Positions 49,701 through 59,300 of a DNA stretch of 64,000 nt are shown here, piece by piece. The number at the start of each line of letters is the position of its first letter. Positions within the stretch are counted from its first letter, which is position 1. This DNA is from Liolophura sinensis (taxonomy: Eukaryota; Mollusca; Polyplacophora; Chitonida; Chitonidae). Where the stretch lies: positions 372,001-436,000 of the forward strand of contig NC_088302.1 in assembly GCF_032854445.1 (NCBI RefSeq), in the 5' to 3' direction. The notes beneath the pieces are model-generated. The model had not been told where the DNA came from and did no database searches. It saw nothing but the letters and a program-made list of their open reading frames with translations. The position numbers were made by a program, and so were the translations under genes.

Positions 49701-52700
49701 GAAATTAGCTCCACAGTCACTGGACATTCCAGATTTATGTGTACAATACTGTATATAACTGCAGACAACCAGGTCAGAAATTAGCTCCACAGTCACTGGA
49801 CATTCCAGATTTATGTGTACAATACTGTATATAACTGCAGACAACCAGGTCAGAAATTAGCTCCACAGTCACTGGGCATTCCAGAATTATGTGTACAATA
49901 CTGTATATAACTGTAGACAACCAGGTCAGAAATTAGCTCCACAGTCACTGGACATTCCAGAATTATGTGTACAATACTGTATATAACTGTAGACAACCAG
50001 GTCAGAAATTAGCTCCACAGTCACTGGACATTCCAGAATTATGTGTACAATACTGTATATAACTGTAGACAACCAGGTCAGAAATTAGCTCCACAGTCAC
50101 TGGACATTCCAGAATTATGTGTACAATACTGTATATAACTGCAGACAACCAGGTCAGAAATTAGCTCTACAGTCACTGGACATTCCAGATTTATGTGTAC
50201 AATACTGTATATAACTGTAGACAACCAGACCAGAAATTAGCTCCACAGTCACTAGACCAGAAATTAGCTCCACAGTCACTGGACATTCCAGATTTATGTG
50301 TACAATACTGTATATAACTGCAGACAACCAGGTCAGAAATTAGCTCCACAGTCACTGGGCATTCCAGAATTATGTATACAATACTGTATATAACTGTAGA
50401 CAACCAGGTCAGAAATTAGCTCCACAATCACTGGACATTCCACATTTATGTGTACAATACTGTATATAACTGTAGAAAACCAGGTCAGAAATTAGCTCCA
50501 CAGTCACTGGACATTCCAGAATTATGTGTACAATACTGTATATAACTGTAGACAACCAGATCAGAAATTAGCTCCACATTCGCTGCACCAATTTATACAC
50601 TTAAAGATATGCTTGATCAGTAGTGCTGGGAATAGCACTAGATCACTGGTGATCTCCCACAAAACACAAAACAATCAATCTGAACTCCTAGCCTTATACT
50701 AGTATTAGTCATGTAATAAGTACATGTACAATCCAAGTGATCGTATATGGTGAAACATTTTAAAGCACCACAGGAAAGAAAACATTAAACCCTCTATACT
50801 GTCAAATATAATGTCTATATAAAACCCAAGTATGTAAGATGATATTTTCCACTGGTAGAGAAATGTCAGATTTACATGTAGATGTATAATGTTTACTGTG
50901 TATTGCAGAACGAATGCACAAAGAGGCGTCTGACTTATTCAGCAAGTCAGTAATCACTTCACACTTAATTGTCAACCAACAAAACAGGTTCGGCTTCCAC
51001 ACACTCAGCACTCATTGATTTTTCCTTCCCACTAACACTAAAATAGAAGCATGCTGCTGAAGCATGGTCAGTGTTGTCAATCTCTCAAAATTATACAGGT
51101 GGAAATGAGAAATCAATAGGTGTTCAGTGTACCTGGTCAATATGGATAAGCCCGTAGTGACAAAGTCTATAGGAGTCACATACACAATACGTGTTCAGTG
51201 CACCTGGCCAGTACAGATAAGCCTGTAGTGACAAAGTCTAAAGGAGTCACATACACAATAGGTGTTCAGTGTACCTGGCCAGTACATATAAGCCTGTAGT
51301 GACAAAGTCTAAAGGAGTCACATACACAATAGGTGTTCAGTGTACCTGGCCAGTACAGATAAGCCTGTAGTGACAAAGTCTATAGGAATCACATACACAA
51401 TAGGTGTTCAGTGTACCTGGCCAGTACAGATAAGCCTGTAGTCACACAATCTACTGGAGACGCATACACAATAGGTGTTCAGTGTACCTGGCCAGTACAG
51501 ATAAGCCTGTAGTGACAAAGTCTAAAGGAGTCAAATACACAATAGGTATTCAGTGTACCTGGCCAGTACAGATAAGCCTGTAGTGACAAAGTCTATAGGA
51601 GTCACATACACAATACGTGTTCAGTGTACCTGGCCAGTACAGATAAGCCTGTAGTGACAAAGTCTATAGGAATCACATACACAATAGGTGTTCAGTGTAC
51701 CTGGCCAGTACAGATAAGCCTGTAGTCACACAATCTACTGGAGACGCATACACAATAGGTGTTCAGTGTACCTGGCCAGTACAGATAAGCCTGTAGTGAC
51801 AAAGTCTAAAGGAGTCAAATACACAATAGGTATTCAGTGTACCTGGCCAGTACAGATAAGCCTGTAGTGACAAAGTCTATAGGAGTCACATACGCAATAC
51901 GTGTTCAGTGTACCTGGCCAGTACAGATAAGCCTGTAGTGACAAAGTCTATAGGAGTCACATACACAATAGGTGTTCAGTGTACCTGGCCAGTACAGATA
52001 AGCCTGTAGTGACAAAATCTAAAGGAGTCACATACACAATAGGTGTTCAGTGTACCTGGCCAGTACTGATAAGCCTGTAGTCACACAATCTACAGGAGAC
52101 GCATACACAATAGGTGTTCAGTGTACCTGTTCTGACAAATGTCTGTCACAGAAATAGTCTCCTCCCTAAAGCATTTGTACATACAGAATATGGTAACCAG
52201 AAAATCTCCAGCAAATGTAAGACATGAGAAAGGTCTGTTAAGCTTCATGCACATGTTCTGTTAAATTCTGACATCTCCTACATACCACATGTCCTGTTAA
52301 ATTCTAATGACTCCTACACATCACATGTCCTGTTAAATTCTAATGACTCCTACACATCACATGTCCTGTTAAATTCTAATGACTCCTACACATCACATGT
52401 CCTGTTAAATTCTAATGACTCCTACACACCACATGTCCTCTTAAATTCTAATGACTCCTACACACCACGTCCTGTTAAATTCTAATGAATCCTACACATC
52501 ACATGTCCTGTTAAATTCTAATGACTCCTACACACCACAGGTCCTGTTAAATTCTAATGACTCCTACACATCACATGTCCTGTTAAATTCTAATGACTCC
52601 TACACACCACATGTCCTGTTAAATTCTAATGACTCCTACACACCACATGTCCTGTTAAATTCTAATGACTCCTACACACCACATGTCCTGTTAAATTCTA

Positions 52701-53149
52701 ATGACTCCTACACACCACATGTCCTGTTAAATTCTGATGACTCCTACACACCACATGTCCTGTTAAATTCTGATGACTCCTACACATCACGTCTTGTTAA
52801 ATTCTGATGACTCCTACACACCACATGTCCTGTTAAATTCTTATGAATATCTTCATATTGAACATACCCAACCATATGTTTCCTGATATGGTAGAGTTAT
52901 GCCCAACCAAAAGCAGTTTTTAAGTGTTCTTAAATCTGACAAGGGCACGTATCACACTAGAGTGTGCAGATTGGAGCAACTGGCAGAGAAAGAGCAAAAA
53001 AGAATGTACAAGTATCATATTTTCCCTTTGCTAGAAGTTTGACCTGTCTGGGCTTTCCTTTAACATAATCACCATTCTAGTCGAAATAATAGGTAAAAAT
53101 TGTTCTTGGGATTTAATAGATTTAACCACAGAATGGAAAAGTTTTCTGC

Positions 53150-53206
<57 letters not shown>

Positions 53207-56105
53207 GTTTTTTCATCGTTCTCTCAAACAATCCAAAATGGACTGAAAACTTTTCGGCTACACAGACACTCAAGTAACAGGAAACGATATAGCAAAGAAA
53301 TGGTTGTAAAAGAGTGCAAGAAATGATGACCAGGTGCTCCACTTGTACTATCTTGTACAAATGTGCAGATCTTGTCCTGTACACATCACACAGGTTAGGT
53401 ATAAATTTTCTATAGTATAGATGAAAAGTTGAATAGAAATGTGTAACATATGGTATCTGACTGGTTAGGTGTTAGTACCCGGTGAGCAGCCACAGCTTGT
53501 CACAGTTACACCACACAGAGCTAAGGGAGTGCCATTGTGTTCACATGTCAATACTTTGGCTACAGATCCAAAACAGTCCACTAACATACCAATCTTGTCT
53601 ACTGTCTGCCATGAATGTACATAAATGATATTTTTGTAAATCTTTTTAGATCACAATGGGCAACATTTGCTGCATTTTTGAAAGCAGTATGGCTATAAGT
53701 TATCAGAATTTATCAACAAGCTACATCCTACCATCACCTGAAAAGGTTGAGTAAACCAAGTAAATGTAAATCCAGCAGACCAATGACAATTTTTAAAAAT
53801 TTTGTCACAGTCATTCGAATGTCCTTCATGAACCTTATTTCTTGCAACTTCATGAATGTTTTAAGCCAAACAAAATACGTGTCAGATGAAAGACCATTAC
53901 ATGCATTCCAGGAGAGTACATTAATTATTTTGATAAATTTTTTTTTCCAGCTTAGTAAAATGCATTCGAAACACTGGGTTCAATGACAGCCTTTTCTTCC
54001 ATAGTGTAACCACTGACATCATATCAGACCTGTGACCTGATCTGAAAATCAGAATCTGCCCTTCATTATTTTACTAAGTAAAAACTTCAATCAATAAACA
54101 AAATGATCTGTTTTCCAGGTAGTGTTTAATGGCTATCTATCTGATATAATGTATGTTTCCTTTACCATAATTCAAAGACTAACAAACATATAACAAAATC
54201 AACAAATCTTGTTCTAATTTTAAATATGCATAAACTTTAATTCCAAACAGGGTGAATAGTATAACTATTTTATAACAACTGTTGGATTATTTTATATTCA
54301 ACATAAACAATATAAAAGTACACGTACATAATATCAAAACTGACAACATTTATTTAATTATTTATTTATTTATTTATTTGATTGGTGTTTTACGCCATAC
54401 TCAAGAATATTTCACTTATACGACGGCGGCCAGCATTTTGGTGGGTGGAAACCAGGCAGAGCCCGGGGGAAACCCACAACCATCCGCAGGTTTGCTGGCA
54501 GACCTTCCCACTTACAGTCGGAGAGGACAAAACTGATAACAACTTTTATATAACCTTGACTTGTTATGATACCAAGTAAACCTCATTTTAATCCAGACTA
54601 CCTGAATATAGAAAGAAGAAGTTAAAAACTTGTTGTCTATGGCAATGATTCCACATAAATATTGTCTGCCACTGCCATGTATATGTATGTTGCTTGTACA
54701 ACCTAGACAATGTGCCTGTGTTTCAAAATACCTACGTTTTTAATTTAGAAACACAAGATTACAATATACATGTAATTATAGCATGAATATATAGCCTCTT
54801 TTTTTTCACATGGTTATTCCATCTAATGAACAACATTTTGCTAAACAACAACTGTCAATCATCAAATATGCTCAAACTTTACTTCAGACCTGTCAGATGA
54901 AGTCAAATTCCCGCTGAAGCCTTTCTTGCAATGTTGGCTTGGGTCCATGAAATCTTCCTCCACAGTGGAAATGATGATGATGATGATGATGATGGTAAGG
55001 ATAGTAGAATGGAAATGGTGGTCCAAACTGCTGATCACCAGGAAAAGGTCCATCAAATTTATCTGGGAAATTTGGGTGTTTGTTCTGCTCCTTGACATCT
55101 GGGTGCTTGGAAAATTTCTGAGCTTCATATATCTTCCACCATTCCTTCTGTCCTGCTGCTAATTCACCATTAGTCATATCAGAATCAGATGGTATGGGCA
55201 TGTTTTCCTTCCATTCAAGGTGCGGACGGCGTCTCCACGCATGTCTACAAGGTCCATGCCTCGGGTGGTTTGATGTTTTCCCATTTTCAAAGCCATCACC
55301 TGTACCTATCATGTTTTGTTCAGAGCCTAGTACTGATTTGGCTGTGTCAGCATCATCTTGCGGTAGCATGTCTTCTTTCCTATCTGGATGGAGATGGCTT
55401 CTCCACCCGTGTTTCCAGTATCTGTATTGGGGCAGATTTTTTGGCTGTCCATTTTCAGCAGTGGCTTTATTCTGTTCTGCCTTCAAATCTCCATTAATAT
55501 TTGCACCTTCATCCACAAGAGTAGTTCCAGAGTCAGTACCATCAGGCATGCTGGGAGATTCTTGTTTTTCTGCTAGTTCGACTTAAGTTCTTCACTATTT
55601 CTGTATTGAGAATTCCCCAAGTATTAAATATGCAACTGTTTGAAAAACGTAAACAATTGAACAAATCTACAGCTTATCCAGCAGGATTTGTAGTCCATTC
55701 GGCAAATGTTCTCAGAGAAAATTCTCAGACAAAGTGTGGCTTGAACAAGCCAAGCTTTATAGCCTTTATAGTATGTGACATACTTGTAATGTAATGCCGA
55801 GTTCCCATTTCGTCAGCCAATGTATCACTAGTGCTGAGTTTGTGTAGAGGACAAAACCCCTAAAAGTGTGATGTAACACTTTCTGAGGAACTGACTAGAA
55901 CGCCACGCTTGACTTAGCTGTCTTTTATCGAAAATCTTCGTCTTACGTCAGCCGCCAAAAAAAAAGTAGGACGTTGTTGTTGTCTACCAAATAACTAGAT
56001 GAGGCCACATTTGCTTAACAATAAATTCATCGCTGTCAGTGGTAACAAACTTACCTGGTACGCCTCGAATTGTTCATCTGAAAATGAGGATGTTTGGTTT
56101 CCCAT
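43769..56105 (-). CDS. CIB2: Calcium- and integrin-binding family protein (CIB2/CIB3 type), complete, 7 coding exons, 189 aa
   Basis: EF-hand Ca2+/Mg2+ sensor. Family members bind integrin tails, and CIB2/CIB3 also serve mechanotransduction complexes. Exons (minus): 56105-56055, 47068-47034, 46674-46557, 45588-45441, 45117-45011, 44244-44156, 43790-43769. Lengths sum to 570 nt, phases agree and there is no internal stop. The protein starts MGNQTSSFS (MG plus a following small polar stretch suits N-myristoylation), then [37 protein letters not shown]-like [28 protein letters not shown]3 loop [14 protein letters not shown]4 loop [12 protein letters not shown], and ends APDFLETFHIRI. Both C-terminal loops keep acidic residues at positions 1, 3, 5 and 12. 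Length matches vertebrate CIB2/CIB3 (about 187). Which vertebrate paralogue it is closest to cannot be settled; invertebrates may hold the unsplit ancestor. Intron 1 (about 9 kb) holds several arrays and a nested ORF. Confidence 0.95.
43990..44130 (+). mobile_element. SINE 3' fragment in CIB intron 6
   Basis: CTGCCAGCAACCTGCAGATG through AACATAATGCTGGCTGTC, GTGAAATATTCTGGAGTACA to the AATAAATAC tail. Confidence 0.85.
44156..44244 (-). CDS. CIB2: CIB coding exon 6 (EF-hand 4)
   Basis: Encodes [20 protein letters not shown], then VISRAPDFL. Acceptor CTGTAG. The donor GTAAGT leaves phase 2; reading through would give a stop two codons on. Confidence 0.94.
45011..45117 (-). CDS. CIB2: CIB coding exon 5 (EF-hand 3)
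   Basis: Encodes the third EF-hand loop ([12 protein letters not shown]) and its exiting helix to FVVDK. Donor GTAAGG, phase 0. Confidence 0.95.
45441..45588 (-). CDS. CIB2: CIB coding exon 4
   Basis: Encodes [20 protein letters not shown] and [20 protein letters not shown]. Acceptor CTGTAG, donor GTGAGT, ends in phase 1. Confidence 0.95.
45715..45822. repeat. 36-bp unit, 3 copies, CIB intron 3
   Basis: Unit TTCCTAATGAGCAAGTCACC plus TGGAAGAAACTGGTGT, nearly identical copies. Confidence 0.93.
45828..46085. repeat. 70-bp unit, about 3.5 copies, CIB intron 3
   Basis: Unit GGAAATTAGCTCCCACTGGA, AACCACTGCCCAGAGAAAGC and CACTTCAAACAGAAAACCAC plus TGCCCCCTAG. Degenerate CCACTGCCCAGAG-type copies continue to about 46460. 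Confidence 0.92.
46557..46674 (-). CDS. CIB2: CIB coding exon 3
   Basis: Encodes [16 protein letters not shown] and [13 protein letters not shown]. Donor GTGGGA, phase 0. Confidence 0.93.
46760..46785. repeat. (AAAATT)n microsatellite
   Basis: About four copies of TAAAAT in CIB intron 2. Confidence 0.85.
47034..47068 (-). CDS. CIB2: CIB coding exon 2 (35-nt micro-exon)
   Basis: Encodes [11 protein letters not shown] plus 2 nt, after acceptor CTTTCAG. The donor GTAAGG is overlapped by a second GTAAGG, so the exact end was chosen by phase with exon 3. The 76-bp array starts immediately upstream of its acceptor. Confidence 0.9.
47070..50580 (-). repeat. Minisatellite, 76-bp unit, about 46 copies, beginning at the CIB exon 2 acceptor
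   Basis: On the gene strand the unit contains GAGCTAATTTCTGACCTGGT, then TGTCTACAG, closely matching the true acceptor tract TGATCTGGTTGTCTTTCAG beside exon 2. Copies are over 90% alike with a few higher-order blocks and one insert-bearing unit repeated twice (near 49690 and 50250). Confidence 0.95.
51060..52140. repeat. Minisatellite, 71-bp unit, about 15 copies, with higher-order pattern
   Basis: Unit GGTGTTCAGTGTACCTGGCC, AGTACAGATAAGCCTGTAGT and GACAAAGTCTATAGGAGTCA plus CATACACAATA. A variant with CACACAATCTACTGGAGACG recurs with the same neighbours, showing block duplication. Confidence 0.94.
52265..52845. repeat. Minisatellite, 36-bp unit, about 16 copies
   Basis: Unit ATGTCCTGTTAAATTCTAAT plus GACTCCTACACATCAC. 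A multiple of three; its open frame (12-residue period [12 protein letters not shown]) is an artefact. Confidence 0.94.
52846..54280. other. CIB intron 1, unique part
   Basis: Apart from the (TA)n run, no gene or repeat is seen. Confidence 0.55.
53151..53204. repeat. (TA)n microsatellite
   Basis: About 26 uninterrupted AT dinucleotides. Confidence 0.98.
54353..54528 (-). mobile_element. tRNA-derived SINE, 5'-truncated, in CIB intron 1
   Basis: TTTATTTATTTGATTGGTGT, TTTACGCCATACTCAAGAAT, CGACGGCGGCCAGCATTTTG through CTTCCCACTTACAGTCGG; the tRNA-like head is missing. Confidence 0.9.
54893..55549 (-). CDS. Possible intronless nested gene: histidine-rich protein with internal repeats, 218 aa
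   Basis: Not recognised. A 218-codon frame lies within CIB intron 1, on the same strand. ATG at 55549 has A at -3, and an in-frame stop lies just upstream. The predicted protein is hydrophilic, with no signal peptide or membrane segment. Residues about 21-71 and 73-127 are an imperfect duplication (EQN..., then [15 protein letters not shown] against [15 protein letters not shown]), and a third partial unit follows. It then has a Pro/Phe/Asp segment, eight histidines at 186-193 written by a CAT run, and an end rich in charged residues. It differs from the short-unit arrays around it because the repeats are diverged at the amino-acid level, as expected for a real protein. It could also be a lineage-specific gene, a retained exon or chance. 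Confidence 0.45.
   Translation of the reverse strand: MPDGTDSGTTLVDEGANINGDLKAEQNKATAENGQPKNLPQYRYWKHGWRSHLHPDRKEDMLPQDDADTAKSVLGSEQNMIGTGDGFENGKTSNHPRHGPCRHAWRRRPHLEWKENMPIPSDSDMTNGELAAGQKEWWKIYEAQKFSKHPDVKEQNKHPNFPDKFDGPFPGDQQFGPPFPFYYPYHHHHHHHHFHCGGRFHGPKPTLQERLQREFDFI
56055..56105 (-). CDS. CIB2: CIB coding exon 1
   Basis: 17 codons, MGN...FEAYQ, with donor GTAAG, phase 0. This is the usual position of the first CIB intron. Confidence 0.92.
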
Positions 56106-56337
56106 GATTTACTTCAACCTTTAGTCATTTTCCACATGCTCTCTTAGGCTACTGTTTTCACCAATCTTTCCCTTTCGTCTTTGACATTTTGGATTCTGTC
56201 ATTTTTCGACTGAGCGCCATCTAGCGGTAATTCACGACACTTTGTGGCGAACCAATTTACGGCTCACGTTGATAGCGACGCGGAATCTGTAAACAATTTC
56301 TGCACTTTACAGATCTTTCAGAACGACTGAAAGAAAA
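56106..56337. promoter_or_regulatory. Bidirectional promoter between CIB and LRRC61
   Basis: 232 bp separate the two start codons of divergent genes. It includes CCAAT at 56252-56256 and a CTCF-like motif at 56212-56227, is not repetitive, and has no TATA box that I can see. It must also contain both 5' UTRs. Confidence 0.6.
56212..56227. promoter_or_regulatory. CTCF-like binding motif
   Basis: The 16 bases GAGCGCCATCTAGCGG match the core CTCF pattern (GCGCCAYCTRSYGG in this orientation). Placement in a divergent promoter is a common CTCF location. Binding is inferred. Confidence 0.5.
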
Positions 56338-56353
56338 ATGTCTTTAAGTTCAG
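56338..56353 (+). CDS. LRRC61: LRRC61 coding exon 1
   Basis: ATG plus four codons (MSLSS) and 1 nt, donor GTAAAA. A very short first exon, chosen because phase 1 joins exon 2 cleanly and the position faces the CIB start. Confidence 0.65.
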
Positions 56354-59300
56354 GTAAAAAGTTGATAGACGCCGTAACTTCTCACAAATGTGACGTGAAA
56401 TGTAGCGGAATCTTCTGCACGTCGGATGAACTGGCTTGACCTCTATTTAGTGATATAGTCTAGACTGGTTCACTGTAGGGAGCCGGTACATGTTGGCTTC
56501 TTGATGCTGATACATACGTGCACTGGTGATTTTCTGACTTTCAGCATTCATGCACTGCACAAAGTCTGCACTCTACAGAGCCTAGAGATCTTAAGCTATA
56601 GTGGACATTGCTAAACAAACTATATTTACTTTTTTTTTTCAAAAATGAAGTATTTGCTTAAACGTGATTAAGTGTGTCAGTGCTGTTTTTACATGCTGTT
56701 CAGCATGCATCAGCAAAACAGATTAGTTTTGTCTTAAGACATAAACCAAAGATCTCATTTAACAGTTACAAATTCCTTTGCATCAGGTTTTTAAATGGAG
56801 CCTAAAAATTTATTTGCCAAACCTGAAGTCAAAACAAACTTAGACTACACATAGCAACAGTATACCTTGAGTTTTACTATCCCTAGATAAGTATTAATAT
56901 GCCATGTAATCCCAATGCTGGTCGGCCCATTATGACATAATTATATAATGTCTTATCTAACAGCTAGGGTCTATATAATACAGTTGTTTTGTTTTACAGT
57001 TAGAACACAGGTAGGCCAACAGTTATTAACAAGTTTCTTCAAGAATTTTAAATCTCAGTTACACTATATGTTGCGATGAAAATAACATTTCCCGATTACT
57101 CTTATGAAATATGTGATACAGGACCAAAAATGATTGATTTATATAAAGCGCTGTCAAAGTCTGATAAGATATGATCTACAATATTGTGTTTTAGATAGGA
57201 GGGTGACCCGAATGATGTTGAAAGCAAGGAGTGGAGAATTTGATGTAGAGAGTATACATTCCTTGAGCCTCAGAGACATGGGTGAGTGAACCATTCTTCT
57301 GGAACAGCCTCTTCTTAACAAATTCACCTTCCTGCCCATTGTTAGGGGAACTGAGTGGTCTATTGTGTGATGGCCAGTTAGTCCATCCCTCTCTCCTGCT
57401 GACCAGTCGTTCCCTTATGAAGTGTATAACTCAGTAAGATTTGTAATTGTTACCTGTACATACACAGTCTGTCCAGGATAAATAAAGCAGAAATTATGGT
57501 TTGAATTCGTAATTATATTTTTGATCATCACTCATTAGATACTTGCATTCTGAATTTACTTTCAGAAAGATTTTCATAGTAAACTGTTTTCAGGCATACA
57601 TTGCATTGACTCGAACTGTTGAGATGTTTTTTTAAAATCATGAACGGCTTGATATAATGTTACTTTTTTTAGAGTAAAATCGTAGTGGTACAAACTAAGT
57701 TACATCTGTTAGACTGCTATTTCCCTGTAGCCATGAACAAATGAATTTAGCGTTTTGTCATTACATCATGATAATGACGTGGCTCTGTGCCATGGCATGT
57801 GAGGCCAAATGAAAGGGTCAGGTATCTGACATTACATCATGATAATGACGTGGCTCTGTGCCATGACACGTTAGACCAAATAACAGGATCAGATATTTGA
57901 CATTACATCATGATAATGACGTGGCTCTGTGCCATGACACGTTAGACCAAATAACAGGATCAGATATTTGACATTACATCATGATAATGACGTGGCTCTG
58001 TGCCATGACACGTTAGACCAAATAACAGGATCAGGTATTTGACATTACATCATGATAATGACGTGGCTCTGTGCCATGGCACATGAAGGGAAATAAGAGG
58101 GTCAGGTATTTGACATTACATCATGATAATGACATGGCTCTGTGCCATAGCACATGAAGGGAAATAAGAGGATCAGGTATTTGACATTACATCATGATAA
58201 TGACATGGCTCTGTGCCATAGCACATGAAGGGAAATAAGAGGGTCAGGTATTTGACATTACATCATGATAATGACGTGGCTCTGTGCCATGGCATGTGAG
58301 GGGAAAAAACAGCGTCAGGTATTTGACATTACATCATGATAATGACGTGGCTCTGTGCCATGGCACATGAGGCCAAGTAACAGGGTTGGGTATTTGACAT
58401 TACATCATGATAATGACCGGGGGGGTGGGGGGGGGTCAGGTATATACATGTACATTTATACAATGTTGAAAATTATCCACAAAAGGTGGCTTTAATTTAA
58501 CTAACTTAAAAACCCCCTGTAGTCTTAGGTACAAGTTCCATGTTGAAAAGTGACTGCATCATGATGCAAATGTGAAGTTTTGAAACTTTCATTTAAATTA
58601 CAAACAAACTGATACTGTTTATTTATTTATTTATTTATTTATTTGATTGGTGTTTTACGCCGTACTGAGGAATATTTAACTTATACGACGGCGGCCAGCA
58701 TTATGGTGGGTGGAAACCGGGCATAGCCCAGAGGAAACCCACGACCATCCGCAGGTTGCTGGCAGACCTTCCCACTTACGGCCGGAGAGAAAGCCAGCAT
58801 GAGCTGGACTTGAACTCATAGCGACCGCATTTGTGAGAGGCTCCTGGGTCATTATGCTGCGCTAGCACGCTAACCGACTGAGCCACGGTTTAAACATAAG
58901 CATACAAATATACAACAGGCGGTATCAGCCACATTCAATGCAGTGTGCAGTGTGTGTGTAGTATAGCTTTATTAAAGTACATGATGTTCCCAGAAACATA
59001 TGATATATTAGCTTGTTGTTTACAGGTTTGTCTGAGTTGGGAGTGCTCTAGCCTGGAGAGACTGGATCTGTCAGGGAATGAGCTATGTCAGCTCTATGCT
59101 CTGGCCAGGAACATGTGGTATATTAGCTTGTTGTTTACAGGTTTGTCTGAGTTGGGCTGTATTGGGGAGTGCTCTAGCCTGGAGAGACTGGATCTGTCAG
59201 GGAATGAGCTATGTCAGCTGTATGCTCTGGCCAGGAACATGTGGTATATTAGCTTGTTGTTTACAGGTTTGTCTGAGTTGGGCTGTATTGGGGAGTGCTC

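Noticed and set aside
52451-52807. 118-codon frame with a perfect 12-residue period ([12 protein letters not shown]), like a repetitive secreted protein
   Set aside because: No signal peptide, codon periodicity identical to the DNA repeat, and DNA identity as high at third positions as elsewhere, so there is no sign of protein-level selection.
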